Part shown: piece by piece, positions 22,466-33,224 of the stretch
How the letters are laid out: each line of letters starts with the position of its first letter
Position numbering within the stretch: the stretch's first letter is position 1
Assembly (NCBI RefSeq): GCF_963422355.1
Contig: NC_085097.1
Location: 1,094,501 to 1,158,500, forward strand
Direction: 5' to 3'
From: Corticium candelabrum
Taxonomy: Eukaryota > Porifera > Homoscleromorpha > Homosclerophorida > Plakinidae
DNA length: 64,000 bases
The notes under the pieces: generated by a model
The model's input: the letters and a program-made list of their open reading frames with translations, nothing else
What the model was told of the DNA's origin: nothing
The model's database searches: none
Program-made: the position numbers and the translations under genes

Positions 22466-22547
22466 TATATACGTTTATATTAAAATCCTCTACCACACGG
22501 TGGTTGTTGCAGTTGGGTGAAATAAGTTTCCCCCAGATTTCCCCGCG

Positions 22548-22612
22548 ACTGAATCTAACCAGTTTTGCCCGGATCTAACCGATTTGACCAGATTTATCTG
22601 GATTGCTATGAC
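22548..22612 (-). repeat. Iteron-like repeats next to the right terminal repeat
   Basis: Degenerate copies of ccggtcaaaaccggttagat on the minus strand (ctggttagattc, ggatctaaccgatttgacca, agatttatctgg on the plus strand). The same array lies inside the terminal repeats of elements A and B. Confidence 0.65.
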
Positions 22613-22821
22613 GTCACTAGCTTTTGGCCTACTTCCAGTATATTTTCAGCAAACTTTCTGTTTATTTTCTTATTTCCTCCGGTGTATTTGCGGTTAAAAT
22701 TGTTTATTTTATTATGGCTTCGGGTGTATTGCTTGTGTACTTCATGTGTATATTCTGTTATAGCTGATGTGCGCGCTATAAGGCAAATGCCTTCCATAGA
22801 TATAGACTGTACGAGAGTGTA

Positions 22822-23120
22822 GATACTATGGATCAAGTTTGTCTAATAGGGCCTTCAACACGATCTTCCGCGTCTCGGGCCCTGAGTGGGGTGCACGCCC
22901 TAGACAAGGTAACAGACTAGATAGACAAATCTAATCCATATAACTTAGACTCACGGACTGGAGACAGTGGGTGGAGGAGTGGAATAGGTAGGGTAAAAGC
23001 ATCTGTAACGCAGAGGATATACTAACGCAAGTAAAAGAAAATACTAGCGCAGGTACAAAAATGAGCGCAAGGAATTTTAGGACAGATCGGAAGTGAGCCA
23101 GAACCGATGTTCTATATACT
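22822..23120 (-). repeat. Right terminal inverted repeat of Polinton 1
   Basis: It is the complement of 14437-14718. Shared blocks include gtttgtctaatagggcc, 'gtgcacgccctag', 'ggagacagtgggtggagga' and the outermost ccagaaccgatgttctatat. Confidence 0.85.
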
Positions 23121-23392
23121 CCTCTTCCACTGACCCTCCAGGTAGGTCGGACCGGGTGTCAACGATTCATTAGTTTTACATTACAGTGCATTTCTCAAGT
23201 GCTTGGTTCGCCTTAAACAGTACTGTTAGCGCAGACTGAGACAGCTCCGGAGTACTGCACTGTAGCTTGATGTAGCAGCTTGAACCGGACTTGACCAGGC
23301 AGTTGTATCAGTGTTCATGCGGGTCTTTTTTGTTTTTTTGGTTGTGTGTTGATATATTTGTATTTATTTATCTTTCTAATTTTTTTGTGCAG

Positions 23393-25722
23393 GGCAGGTC
23401 ATCATCTGCATCGTCAGTGTTATCTTCGCCTGTTAACAGTGAGTAGTAAAATAGACAAAAGTTGAAAAAAGCGGTTTTTGGCAATGTTCTCTGTTTAACG
23501 AGAATAGGCAGTCGCATGCATTTCCAATTTGTGATATTATTTTTGATAATACCTTGTAACTACGAGAGAAGTATACACTGCTCTAGCAGTTTTAGAACAC
23601 GCATTGATTACATGATAGCAACTTGTTTCCGGTTGGTTATGGTTGCAAAAGTTGACGTCTGCTGAATGATGTTCCTCCACAATCGATTGGGGAGACCCTG
23701 CTTGCTATGATATTGGCCATCAAGAAGTTTCAGCTTACTTGTATAGACGTGAGTTTCGGATTCAAACAGATCACCAAACCGCTCTAATACCTAAACAAAG
23801 CAAAGTATCTAAGCGATCGTATTATGCGCTGCGCCCCGTATTTGCAAGGGTTTAATTAACGTGACAGTTGAAACAATTAAGAGAAGAGAAAATAACGCAG
23901 CTGACGTTTTGAGCCGTTCAATCGACTACGTTGACTGTGGACACAGGACAGAAACGTGAAGTTTCGAATCTAGATAGTGTGGTGTAACACATGTCTAAGA
24001 AGGGCAAGGTATGTCACAGCTCAATGCCTCTCTGAGGAGTTGACGCGTTACGAGAAGAGGCAGTTGACAGTTGTGTTATCGTAGAAGGAAATTAGGGGTG
24101 TAGTTTAACTGAATGGCTGGTAGAATCATTGTAATACGCCGGTTGCGTAGTGTTGAGTTAGTCAGTGATTTCTAGGTGTTTAGGAAGTATAAATAAAGGT
24201 TTGTGTGTTGTCATAGACTCAGATTGTCGTCTTGAACGCTTGCAAAATTGCGTTAATTGGGACACATTCTCCTTTATTCTTATAGAACACCGTTACACTT
24301 ACAAAGCGAAGTATTGACTATGCATTGTTAGTGTAGGAAGGACTTAAGATTAAGTTATTGTGTAAACATGATACAAATTTGAAAATCTAGTTTTTCACTC
24401 GAGAAATTTATGCTTCAATGTCTTTTGTGTCTGCAAGTAATTTCCTTTATGTTGATATCGTTGGTTAAATTTTATATATGCATATAGAATATATTATTGA
24501 CTTAGAAGCAGAGGCAGTGACAACTGGAGAGGTACTGCAGCCCACATTTGAAAAAGGGGATGAAGTGAGAGAAGACATCAGCGCTGTAAATGGCATCGTA
24601 AATGAAATGGAGGCTATAGCTAAAGAAGAGATCATAAGTGAAGAAGCTATAGTTGAAGGAGAAATTTTTGTTACAGCAAGTATGCAAATCAACACGAAGC
24701 AGAGTGAATGTACAGTTTTGAGTGGTATAAGATTGCTTGTGTGTAATTATAGTCTGTGTAATGTTTCCGTACCATATTTTATAGCACTTAGATCAAGTGA
24801 AGACGACGTCAGCAATCTAAATTACAAAAGTACATTAAGTAAGTAAACCGATGTAGTCAGTATAGCAACCAGAATGATGGTATACAAGCTTTACCACGTG
24901 CCGTCTATTTGTTAGGGTAGCGAAGGTATTATATATAGGTGGACGTATTGTAAGTACATACACCATGACTTAGGGTTCAAGTATATGAGATTTTACAACA
25001 ATTATGTTTTTAAGAACACGAGTTTCAAGCACATAGTAAATGCAAACACGTGCACATGCACTCGCACACATGCACGCATTTCATGACATCTAGATCTTTG
25101 CTTTAATGTGTTTGGCATTACAGAGGAGATGCTACGAATCAGATTTTAAAGATAGGTCAACTATCAGTAGTAACCAAAATGTTATTTAATGACTATACTA
25201 ATTGCTGTTGAGGAAATTTCAGACTATAATTTTTTGGTAAAATAACGAGTTTCCTCAAGTGCATTATCTGACCAAGGTCAACAATTAGCGTTTATGTCTA
25301 TTTGTTTTTTGTCTGATGGAAAAGGTGCTTTGTTTTGGCTCATTGCAGTTGATGCACTTGAATGTTGAAGCTCTGTTTTAGTTTTTCCTTACTTATGTCT
25401 GCTTAATGAAGACAGATAAACAGTCCGTGGAGTTGATCGAAACGTTACTCTTTAATGTCAGTGATATCAGTAAATGATATAATGGTGCTGCACGCAGTGA
25501 CTGGGTGTTCCTCAAATTTAAGAATTCGATTTTTTTTTGTTAGATTTATCATCACAAGAAACAGTTACCAATGGTCAAAAAAGATCGACAAAATCTCTGC
25601 GTGATCTTGATCTCAGCATGGTACTGATTGGGATCCTGTTGGGTGCTGTCGTTAATAACTGTTTCAGTTGGTGGTACATAATGCTTGCTGCTCTTTCTGT
25701 ACTCGCTGTAATGTTTTGTTAG
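23393..25722 (+). CDS. Host gene, last four exons, acidic protein with C-terminal membrane segment
   Basis: Four segments are bounded by good splice sites: 23393-23438 (after tttttttgtgcag, before gtgagt), 24488-24679 (after catatag, before gtatgc), 24785-24838 (after ttttatag, before gtaagt) and 25544-25722 (after tttttttttgttag, ending tag). All three introns are phase 1, and the joined frame has no stop. It reads a serine-rich start (GRSSSASSVLSSPVN), an acidic stretch (KGDEVREDISAVNGIVNEME) and a C-terminal hydrophobic region (SMVLIGILLGAVV...YIMLAALSVLAVMF), probably a tail anchor or short hairpin. The 5' exons were not found; they may lie upstream of Polinton 1. I do not recognise the family. 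Confidence 0.6.
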
Positions 25723-25964
25723 TTTGCACATATGTTTAATGCGCGAGATAGTGATTTCGCAGTATATTCTGAATTATTATACATGCTATTAAAACTTTGT
25801 GCAAAAACTTATTGCATCACACCAGAGCATTTCATCTATTATATTTGGACCTTCGTATTTGTATGCATGTCAGTAGTGTGCCTGGGGGCGAAATGATAAC
25901 ACCTAAAAAAATAGCTTTTGGTATTGCAGAAATTCTTAAAAGTGATATCACCTCTCTTTCTACC

Positions 25965-26290
25965 CTACAATGTTAACGTTGGCCTCCACGTCAAGGGCCT
26001 CACCTCCCTCGGCTCCCGAGACGTGAATGCACTCCAACCGGCACACGATTTTGCGCCCTATTAGACAAATGTTATCTATAGTATATAGCCACAGAAGTGT
26101 GTGCCGGGTCCCACATAGAGGAAAATTGCACCCTATTAGATAAATCAATCTCTAGTATATAGACACAGAATCGTGTGTTGTGCTCTTTAGAGGAAAGTTG
26201 CGCCCTATTAGACAAATAACATCTCTAGTATATATCCACAGAATTGTGTGGTGTGCCGTGTATTGGAAAGTTACGCTCTGTTAGAGAAAT
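25965..26290 (+). repeat. Polinton terminal-repeat fragment with four tandem units of about 85 bp
   Basis: The block 'ctcggctcccgagacgtgaa' is the Polinton TIR core. It is followed by four units of the type 'gcgccctattagacaaat ... ctagtatatagccacagaa.tgtgt', starting near 26053, 26127, 26207 and 26274. Similar units lie just inside the TIRs of A and B (33110, 37080). Confidence 0.75.
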
Positions 26291-26296
26291 GTAGTC

Positions 26297-26300
26297 TCTA

Positions 26301-26379
<79 letters not shown>
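26297..26379. repeat. (AT)n microsatellite
   Basis: About 41 uninterrupted AT units. Confidence 0.98.
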
Positions 26380-26382
<3 letters not shown>

Positions 26383-26390
26383 GCAGAATT

Positions 26391-26624
26391 ATGTGTACTA
26401 TAACTCACCGACTTAATGCGAACGGAATTAAACACCCCAACCCGTTGTTAACAACGATCAAAGATCTGCGACTACAGACGAAGAAATTCGGGCTCAATGA
26501 ATTCTTTCGCCTGCGCAAAGCACAGCTTGTAGAATTCATCTCCGAAGTCAGAGAGCTGGAGATGGCACAACGGATACACCACGCCAGTCAACTGATCGGT
26601 ATCCCGGTCTGCGCGGTGTCATAG
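26391..26624 (+). CDS. Small protein with SAP/Rho-N-like motif, Polinton fragment
   Basis: The intact 77-codon frame contains KDLRLQTKKFGLNEFFRLRK, then AQLVEFISEVRELE. This is the helix-loop-helix 'L+..+K..GL..+..LRK.+L+..+' of SAP or Rho-termination N domains, which bind nucleic acid. Such a module often starts Polinton replication-gene regions. It lies directly after a Polinton TIR fragment, so I read it as the first gene of a third, truncated Polinton. The ATG follows the AT tract closely. Confidence 0.45.
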   Translation: MCTITHRLNANGIKHPNPLLTTIKDLRLQTKKFGLNEFFRLRKAQLVEFISEVRELEMAQRIHHASQLIGIPVCAVS

Positions 26625-27335
26625 ACAATGACGAGCAGCGTCGCGTCGAGTTAAAAAATCCGCGAAGAGGCCGACCTCTCATTGTGAGCCAAGATTGCGA
26701 AAGATCTTCAAAACTTTTCTTATCGCTTAGCGATTTGCGAAAAGTTGTGAAGTAAAATGTTTTGCACGACTTTAGCTACACACGTCAAAACAGAAGGTCC
26801 ACTATACTTGAGCGGGACAGCGAACGAGAACGAGGGACCACAGGACGCTGAATGTTGACGTTCAAATTCTTTAGTGATTTAGGGGTGCCCTCACTGACAG
26901 GATGATGGAAACGTTGACAGCTCGCGTCCAGACGACATTCTATCTCAAGTACTGCTACAGCTATAGACGTAGGAAACCTAAAACAGCAGATTAAATTAAA
27001 CTTTTTCACAAGACCAGACCCAGCAGGCGAAGAATACTTCAGTTAGAAAAGTCCGCACCTATCTATCTGAGCAAGAAGATACTCGCCTTTCCATGGACAA
27101 CCTAGATCGGCCCAGTACCAAGTGGTCGTTCGTTCTATTTATTGACGTACAACTGACTGTCGTCCGCGCGAGTCGGTCGATATACCCAGCTGGGCACAGG
27201 GGCCCTAACCGACTGACTACGCCAGAAGAAGAGACTCGTCGAGTTTAACGACAATTTATGTCTATTCCGTTGTCTTGCCACACATATACACCAAGTTGTA
27301 CGAGCAGATAGCATCACCACTAAAGCCAGAGAGCT

Positions 27336-27585
27336 TGCCGTCTCTTATTAGAACTTGGTGGCTCTTATTCCCGCGATCCACAAGACGAACCTAGACGAGC
27401 TTGACAAGATCGAAACGTACTTGAAGATAGGTATTTGCGTGATCAAGATAGCAAAAAGGTCTCCAACCTCTACCTTTGTGGTCATTGCCAACAATCTTTC
27501 ACCAAGGCGTCGAACCATCCACGGCACGCCGATCGGTGCACCCAAGGCTTTACCCAAATATCTGTCCAGGTGAAACGGTACAAGA
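27336..27585 (+). pseudogene. C2H2 zinc-finger region, Polinton replication-gene fragment
   Basis: One frame reads LVALIPAIHKTNLDELDKIE, then YLKIGICVIKIAK. A shifted frame then gives NLYLCGHCQQSFTKASNHPR followed by HADRCTQGF, a C2H2-type finger (C-x2-C...H-x3-C variant). I associate this pairing with N-terminal regions of Polinton polymerase genes. A frameshift joins the two. Sequence 26650-27330 between the SAP-like gene and here is Polinton-like in composition but unreadable. Confidence 0.4.
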
Positions 27586-28055
27586 ACCAAAGTCAGCCTG
27601 CCTAGCGTTTTAAAAGAGGGGCAACAAGAGCAACGTCGTCGCTACTCGCTGGCTCAAGTACGGGAAAGCCAGCAGCGGGGCGTTCACATTAGCAATATAG
27701 ACTGCCGGTTCTAGACCACTTGGATCTCTCCAATAAAAAATGCCTATTTTTTGTGGTCTAGTATTTTACTCGATTCTCTCCAATACAAATGAAGAAGCAC
27801 TAGAAGTGCAAACCTTCGGCCGGTATGCGCCTTGAATGTGATTATTCGCGCTATGACAGAATTGTATATACAACACGAACCGCCACGCACAGCGAAAGTC
27901 TAGAGCACATACGAAAACCAGCTTTCGGCTAGATAGGTAAAAAAGAAGCAGCACTAATTTTCAGTAAACAAAACACGATTTTATGCACCTACAATGTCTT
28001 GAGCTTTCAGAAGATGACACTATTGTTGGAACAAGCATAATGTTAGATGTATTGC

Positions 28056-28995
28056 TCTCTAGATGTCTCGTTCTTTGTGCAACTTCTCTAGGCGTCTGAT
28101 GGTTTGTGCAGGTTTAAGGTCGTAAGGAGCCACTGTGGGTGGTTTTGGGCCTGGAATAGGTAACACTAGAGCCAAAAAAATTTGATGTGGGAACATTACA
28201 AATGTAGCTAGATTAGGTGTTGTTTCTAAGTTCGAAACCCCCACGTACAACAAAAGAAACAGCTCGCCACCGATTTTCCAGCTCACAAAAATCTAGACGT
28301 CTGGTTGTTTGTGCAACTTCTCTAGACATCTGGTTGTTGTCGTAATGGGGGAAAACATGCACGATACAAATTAATGCAGGTCAGGTTCTTTCAAATTGCT
28401 GGAACAAGCCAAATGTTACAAGTCGGGTAGCCTCGACGCTAGGCCGGCGGTCCTCTGTGCCTTACGTGATGAATTAACGCGCGTATAATCATTGTTCTGT
28501 TTGTTGGTGGGCATGCTACAAATGTAGAGCAAAACAGGCAGATCACCACCTATTTTCCATCTCACAAAAATGTAGATGTCTGGTTGTTTCTGCAGCTTCT
28601 CTAGGCGTCTGTTTGTTTGGATACCTTCTCTAGACGTCTGGTTGTGTGTGCAGCTTCTCTAGACGTCTGATAGTTGTCGTAATGGAGGAAAACATGCACG
28701 TTACAAATGTAGTTGTTTCGAATGCTGGAACAAGCCAAATGTTACAAGTCGGAGAGCCTCGACGCTAGGCCAGCTGGCCATCTTCGCCTGACGTGATGAA
28801 GTAACGCGCGCGATCATTGTTCTGTTTGTTGGTGGGAAACATGCACGTTACAAACGTAGACAGTAGAGCAAAACAAGCAGCTCACCACCGATTTTTCAGC
28901 TCACAAGAATGTAAACGTATATTTCTTTGTGCAGATTTTCTAGGCGTGTCGTTGTCTGTGCCGCTTCTCTAGCTAGACGTCTGGTTGTTGCGTAG
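28056..28995. repeat. Satellite-like block, unit about 327 bp
   Basis: 'ggaacaagccaaatgttaca' recurs at about 28401 and 28728, and 'attgttctgtttgttggtgg' at about 28488 and 28815, a spacing of 327. Shorter motifs 'tctctagacgtctggttgtt' recur many times. The block lies within the terminal repeat of Polinton A. The palindrome ctagacgtctag is prominent. Confidence 0.8.
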
Positions 28996-29364
28996 TAGCA
29001 GCTACCAAACAAAGAGAGTTGGAGCCTCATGATGACTTCACGTTCGCCTATTGGTTGGTAATGACACCACTTCTCGTCTATTGGTCGGAAAAGCTTCATT
29101 TGCATCTGCGCTAATCGAGTATAAATACGGTCGGTCGAGCGGTCGGTCGGTCATCGAACGATTGGTTTACTATACTCTTAGCCCGGAAATCTGGGCCTCG
29201 GGTAATAACTATTTTTGTGAACCTACCCCATCTATTTCAATCCTCCACCCTGTTTTCCGTCCGTGAGTTTACGGTATGTAATATATTTGTCTGTCTAGTA
29301 TCTTCTCTCATTAAGGGCGCGCACCCCCATTTGGTGCCGGAAACGCAAAACCTATGGATACGTG

Positions 29365-31760
29365 CAGTGGCGGATCCAGAAATTATGTTGGGTGGTGCCA
29401 GCCTAGGCTAAGGGGGTATAAGGGCATGCATATTTAAAACACTGATTATGACAGATTTAAGTAAAAAATCAGTTACTATCACTGTCCAAAACATCTAACA
29501 TTGCCATTCTCCTCGGGTGCTTCCTTGCGAAGGCAGACAGCACAGCCTCATAGTCAATAGACATACCATAGTTGAAGTGCATCAGTGCCAGGCCATTCAA
29601 TCGTCCTTGGCCCATTGTTGACCTCAGATATATTTTCAGCCGCTTGAGGCCACTGATGCTTCGCTCACAAGAGCAGGTGGTAACTGGAAGGGTGCAGACA
29701 ATCCTCAACAGTGTGAATATTTTGGGAAAATAGTTGCTGTCACACTGGAGAAGAGTGTCGGCTGGCTTGTTTAGCACTTCACCCTTGTGGTTGTCCCACA
29801 TCACTCCCCAGCATAACGATTCTATATTTGGATTCTGTGGTGAGGGTAGGTCATCCTGGTAAATTTCTGCCAATTGCTTTACATTCTCTGACCACTGTGG
29901 AGTGTTCTTCATAACTCTAGGGGCCAGAGATAGGCCAAGACCAACGCGTTGGTGGTCGCTACTAAATCGCTTCTGCAGTTGAGTTAAAAGATGATTTAAA
30001 AAGAGGATAGTAATTGATCTCTTGTGGTACTCTTCTGGATTTTCATCTGGAACGTTATCCCTGTGCCTCTGTCGTCCACACCGCCGTGAAATTTCTGAAC
30101 CTCTAGCAGGAACTGCTTCCGACATGCCTTTAGCCAGATCAAACCGCTGAGTGTGGAAGTCCTCGATTTTGTCCCGAACACAATGCACACTTGTTTTGGT
30201 GTTCGAAACTTCTCTGTATGCCTTGCATTGTCGATGGAGCTGGAGTGGAGGCTAATACTCAGTCCTTTGAGAATGGTCAGCGCTTTCCACATGACCGCGA
30301 ATGCCATCAGAAATTGAAACTGAACGATGGCGTTCAAAAGTTCAGCTGAATCTGTGACTGTATTCCGGTTCCACCCCTCTCGTGAAGACTTAATGTCTTG
30401 TAGCAAGTCCACCAATGTTTCATAAAACTGGCTGAAATTCTCCAAAGCCTTATGGCGATAGATCGACCGCGTCCTGCACAAGTCCAACAAATGCTTCTTT
30501 CTGTTTGGTTGCTCTGTTTCTTGGATCTTTTCCTTAAGTGCTACTTGCCTCTTTGAGGAGTTCTCAAAGAAGGATGCAATTTTGCTGATGACATCCATAG
30601 CATTTCTAACTGCTTGGACCTGCCATGCATTGACAATGACAAATTTGAGATTGGGAGAGAAACAGTGGACATTCAATGCAAGCGGACATTGTTGCTGAAT
30701 TCGGGCAGCCACGTCACTGACGCGTCCATCCATGGCACCAGCTCCATCATACACTTGGCCACGCAAAAGATTCACATCCAAACCATGTTTCTGCAAACCG
30801 GAAATATTAGAGCAGACAGTGCTTCGCCAGTTACACCATTTTTGCAGGACGGGAACTCGATAAATTGCTCATTAATTTCTCCTGAGCGACCGACAAATCG
30901 CAACACTAAGCTCAACTGCTCCGTGTTAGACACATCAGCAACTTCATCAGCCAGCACAGTATAGAAACGGGCATTGCTCACTTCATCAAGAGTCTTTCGA
31001 CGAATCCCATCTCCTGTAAACTCAATAAGCTTATTCTGGATGGTCTTTAGAGTGTATGTGGCATTCTTTCCAGCTCTGGCCAAGTGCTCTTTTAGTGTTT
31101 CATCACCAGATTCCACTCGCAGATTTAAAATGGCCTTGAAATTTCTTGGATTGTGGTCAGAACCTGCAGCTTGAAGAATTTTTTATCATCTCTGTGCCCT
31201 CTCAGTGAAATATTCTGTTTTCCACAGAATATAACACATTTGAGAATTGACAAAAGCTTCTGACGATTCTGTTGGATTACCTGCGCATGTGATGAGTGAG
31301 CTAACTCATAAACTGAAACACACTGCTGTTCCATTGTAGAGATGAAATTCTGCATGAAAATCATTGCATCCTTGTGGTACTCAATCTGGCTTCCATGCTT
31401 CCGCAACAGCTCTGTAGCCTTGTTGAAAGTTTTTAATGGCCTTGTAATCAGTGCTCCAAGGTCCTGTCCGCCTCTTTGCGCTGTCTGAGTTCCAAACAAT
31501 ACACATGACAGACAGAATTCACCATCAAGTGCCTTTGAGTAGACAAGCCATGAGCTGTTGTTCTTCAACCAGCCATAAGAAAAATGCATTTTTTCCTAAA
31601 GTCCTCATGAGTGGGGAACACAAAGTCTGGTTCTGGTTTGTATACATTGGAAATAACTGCATACCTGCAATATATAAGTAAATCACGTCAAACCTGTAAT
31701 TTAAACCATGAAAGTCTAGTTGACTATATATAGTTGTAGAACTTTTAACCAAACATTATA
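29365..31760 (-). mobile_element. hAT element inserted in the TIR of Polinton A
   Basis: The 3' end is cagtggcggatccag at 29365, a hAT-type terminus also seen at 51140 (cagtggcggattta). It interrupts Polinton TIR sequence, which resumes near 32235. The 5' end was not found; the AT-rich stretch 31680-32230 shows no matching ccgccactg. The transposase is described separately. Confidence 0.7.
29469..31670 (-). pseudogene. hAT transposase, TTF-type zinc finger with DUF4371-like core
   Basis: From the right come the TTF-type finger region (WLKNNSSWLVYSKALDGEFC, LSCVLFGTQ; 31589-31125) and the first catalytic region with ARFYTVLADEVADVSNTEQL (31116-30772). Next is LLRGQVYDGAGAMDGRVSDV (30796-29996). 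The C-terminal dimerisation domain reads LPVTTCSCERSISGLKRLKI and STMGQGRLNGLALMHF (30188-29469). Order and length agree with ZMYM/TTF-type hAT transposases. Three frameshifts (near 31120, 30780 and 30190) break it. A likely acceptor upstream of codons ending near 31666 suggests a 5' exon. Confidence 0.88.
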
Positions 31761-32230
31761 AGTTAGTCTATGGTTGTAAAAATTTAAATTATAATTAGTA
31801 TAATAGGTAGCTAGCTAATGACAATAACAGCTAAAGGCGTAGCGAGCTCACCTCTCCTGCTCAGACAACTACCTAGCAGACAACTACCTAGCAAACTTCA
31901 AAACCTGCCCAAGGTCATATGGGGATGCAAGTCGATGAAGTTTCAATGCAGTGATCCGCGAATCAATTGTTCAAGCTGATGTTGAAGGACCAGGATCCGT
32001 TCCAGCATCCTGTAGGTTCCTTCCAGCAGTAACAGGACGCTTTGCGGGTGGTGAGGTACTACTACAACTGCCAGGAACACCAAACCCAAAACAAGTTAGT
32101 GCAGGTTGTCGCTTAGATATCGAGGAACGCTCAACACGGTTTTCCGCAGGAAGGCCACCAGGTCACGCGCGCGTTAAGGTACGTGCCTACATGCCACCAC
32201 GTGGCCAAATCTAGTTTGGTGGCTGACGTG
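31670..32230. other. Unassigned stretch between hAT and Polinton A
   Basis: It probably contains the 5' exon and terminus of the hAT element but neither is recognisable. A short direct repeat 'agacaactacctagca' occurs near 31865. Confidence 0.35.
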
Positions 32231-32832
32231 CTTGATGGTATTATATACACATTGATACAGTCTATATCTATGGAAGTCATTTTTCTACTACTGTCTGTTC
32301 CTCATAAGTGTGAACTTTGAAAATCTTCAATATCCCCGCTGTTTTTCGGACTTCCGCGATGATCTCCGTATCGTTAGAAACCGCGAGGTCTGGAATTTTT
32401 GTTTATTAAATTATCTAAGCCTTTCCTATAAACAAAACGGAAGGATAATGCATATCAAAGACAAACGGGTGGAGCAATAGTTATTATCCAATCATCTTGT
32501 AGGACCAACGGATCAGCAACTGCAAACCATTTAAGATAATTTGGTGTAACATGGTCCAACTGGAGCAGCTTCTCGTGCTCTAATGAGCACACCTGGTGTG
32601 ACCTCTACTTCATTACTCACTTCAGAGTTCACATTTACGAGAAATAGACAGTAAGCGCACATCTACTATAACAGGATGTACACAGAATATACACAGAGAA
32701 GACACCGGAAATAACACTGGAAATATAATAGGAAAACTAAAATACACTGGAATTTAAAACTTTCTTACCGGAATTAAACAGAAAGTTTATTGGAAACATG
32801 CAGAAAGTATGCCAAAGATTATTATGTCATCA

Positions 32833-32940
32833 ATCCGGTCAATACCGGTTAGATCCGATCAAAACCGGTTAGATCTGGTCAAAACCGGTTACATCCGATC
32901 AAAGCGGTCAGATCCGGTCAAAAGCGGTCAAAACCGGTCA
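32833..32940 (+). repeat. Iteron array of Polinton A
   Basis: About seven head-to-tail copies of a 16-18 bp motif (atccggtcaaaaccggttag), each with the palindromic core ccggt...accgg. It sits between TIR and the first gene, about 75 bases before a TATA box (tataaaag at 33012). Confidence 0.85.
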
Positions 32941-32994
32941 TGGGGAATTCCCAAGGAAACCTGGGGTAAATTGGGGGAAATCCCATGTGCTCAT

Positions 32995-33025
32995 CACGTG
33001 CACAAGCCAACTATAAAAGCATTGC
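32995..33025 (+). promoter_or_regulatory. Putative promoter of the Polinton A polymerase gene
   Basis: An E-box-like palindrome tcacgtgc (32995) lies just upstream of tataaaagc (33012-33020). The same pair occurs at the same place in element B. Confidence 0.5.
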
Positions 33026-33224
33026 CATTCTATCCTTGGTAATAATAGAAGTGTTCGCTCTAAGCAAGTTTATGTAGTATTCCCTGTCACAGACGCTAAC
33101 AAATTGTACCCTGTTAGACAATTATATAACCTATAATAATATATCAGCACGTTTGTGTGGCAGTCTCTTAAAGTGTCAAGAAATTGCGCCCTTTGGAAAA
33201 ATAACAGTTTTATAATATAGCACA

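Noticed and set aside
28056..28995. CRISPR-like regular repeats
   Set aside because: Units are about 327 bp with no spacers and lie in eukaryotic transposon DNA.
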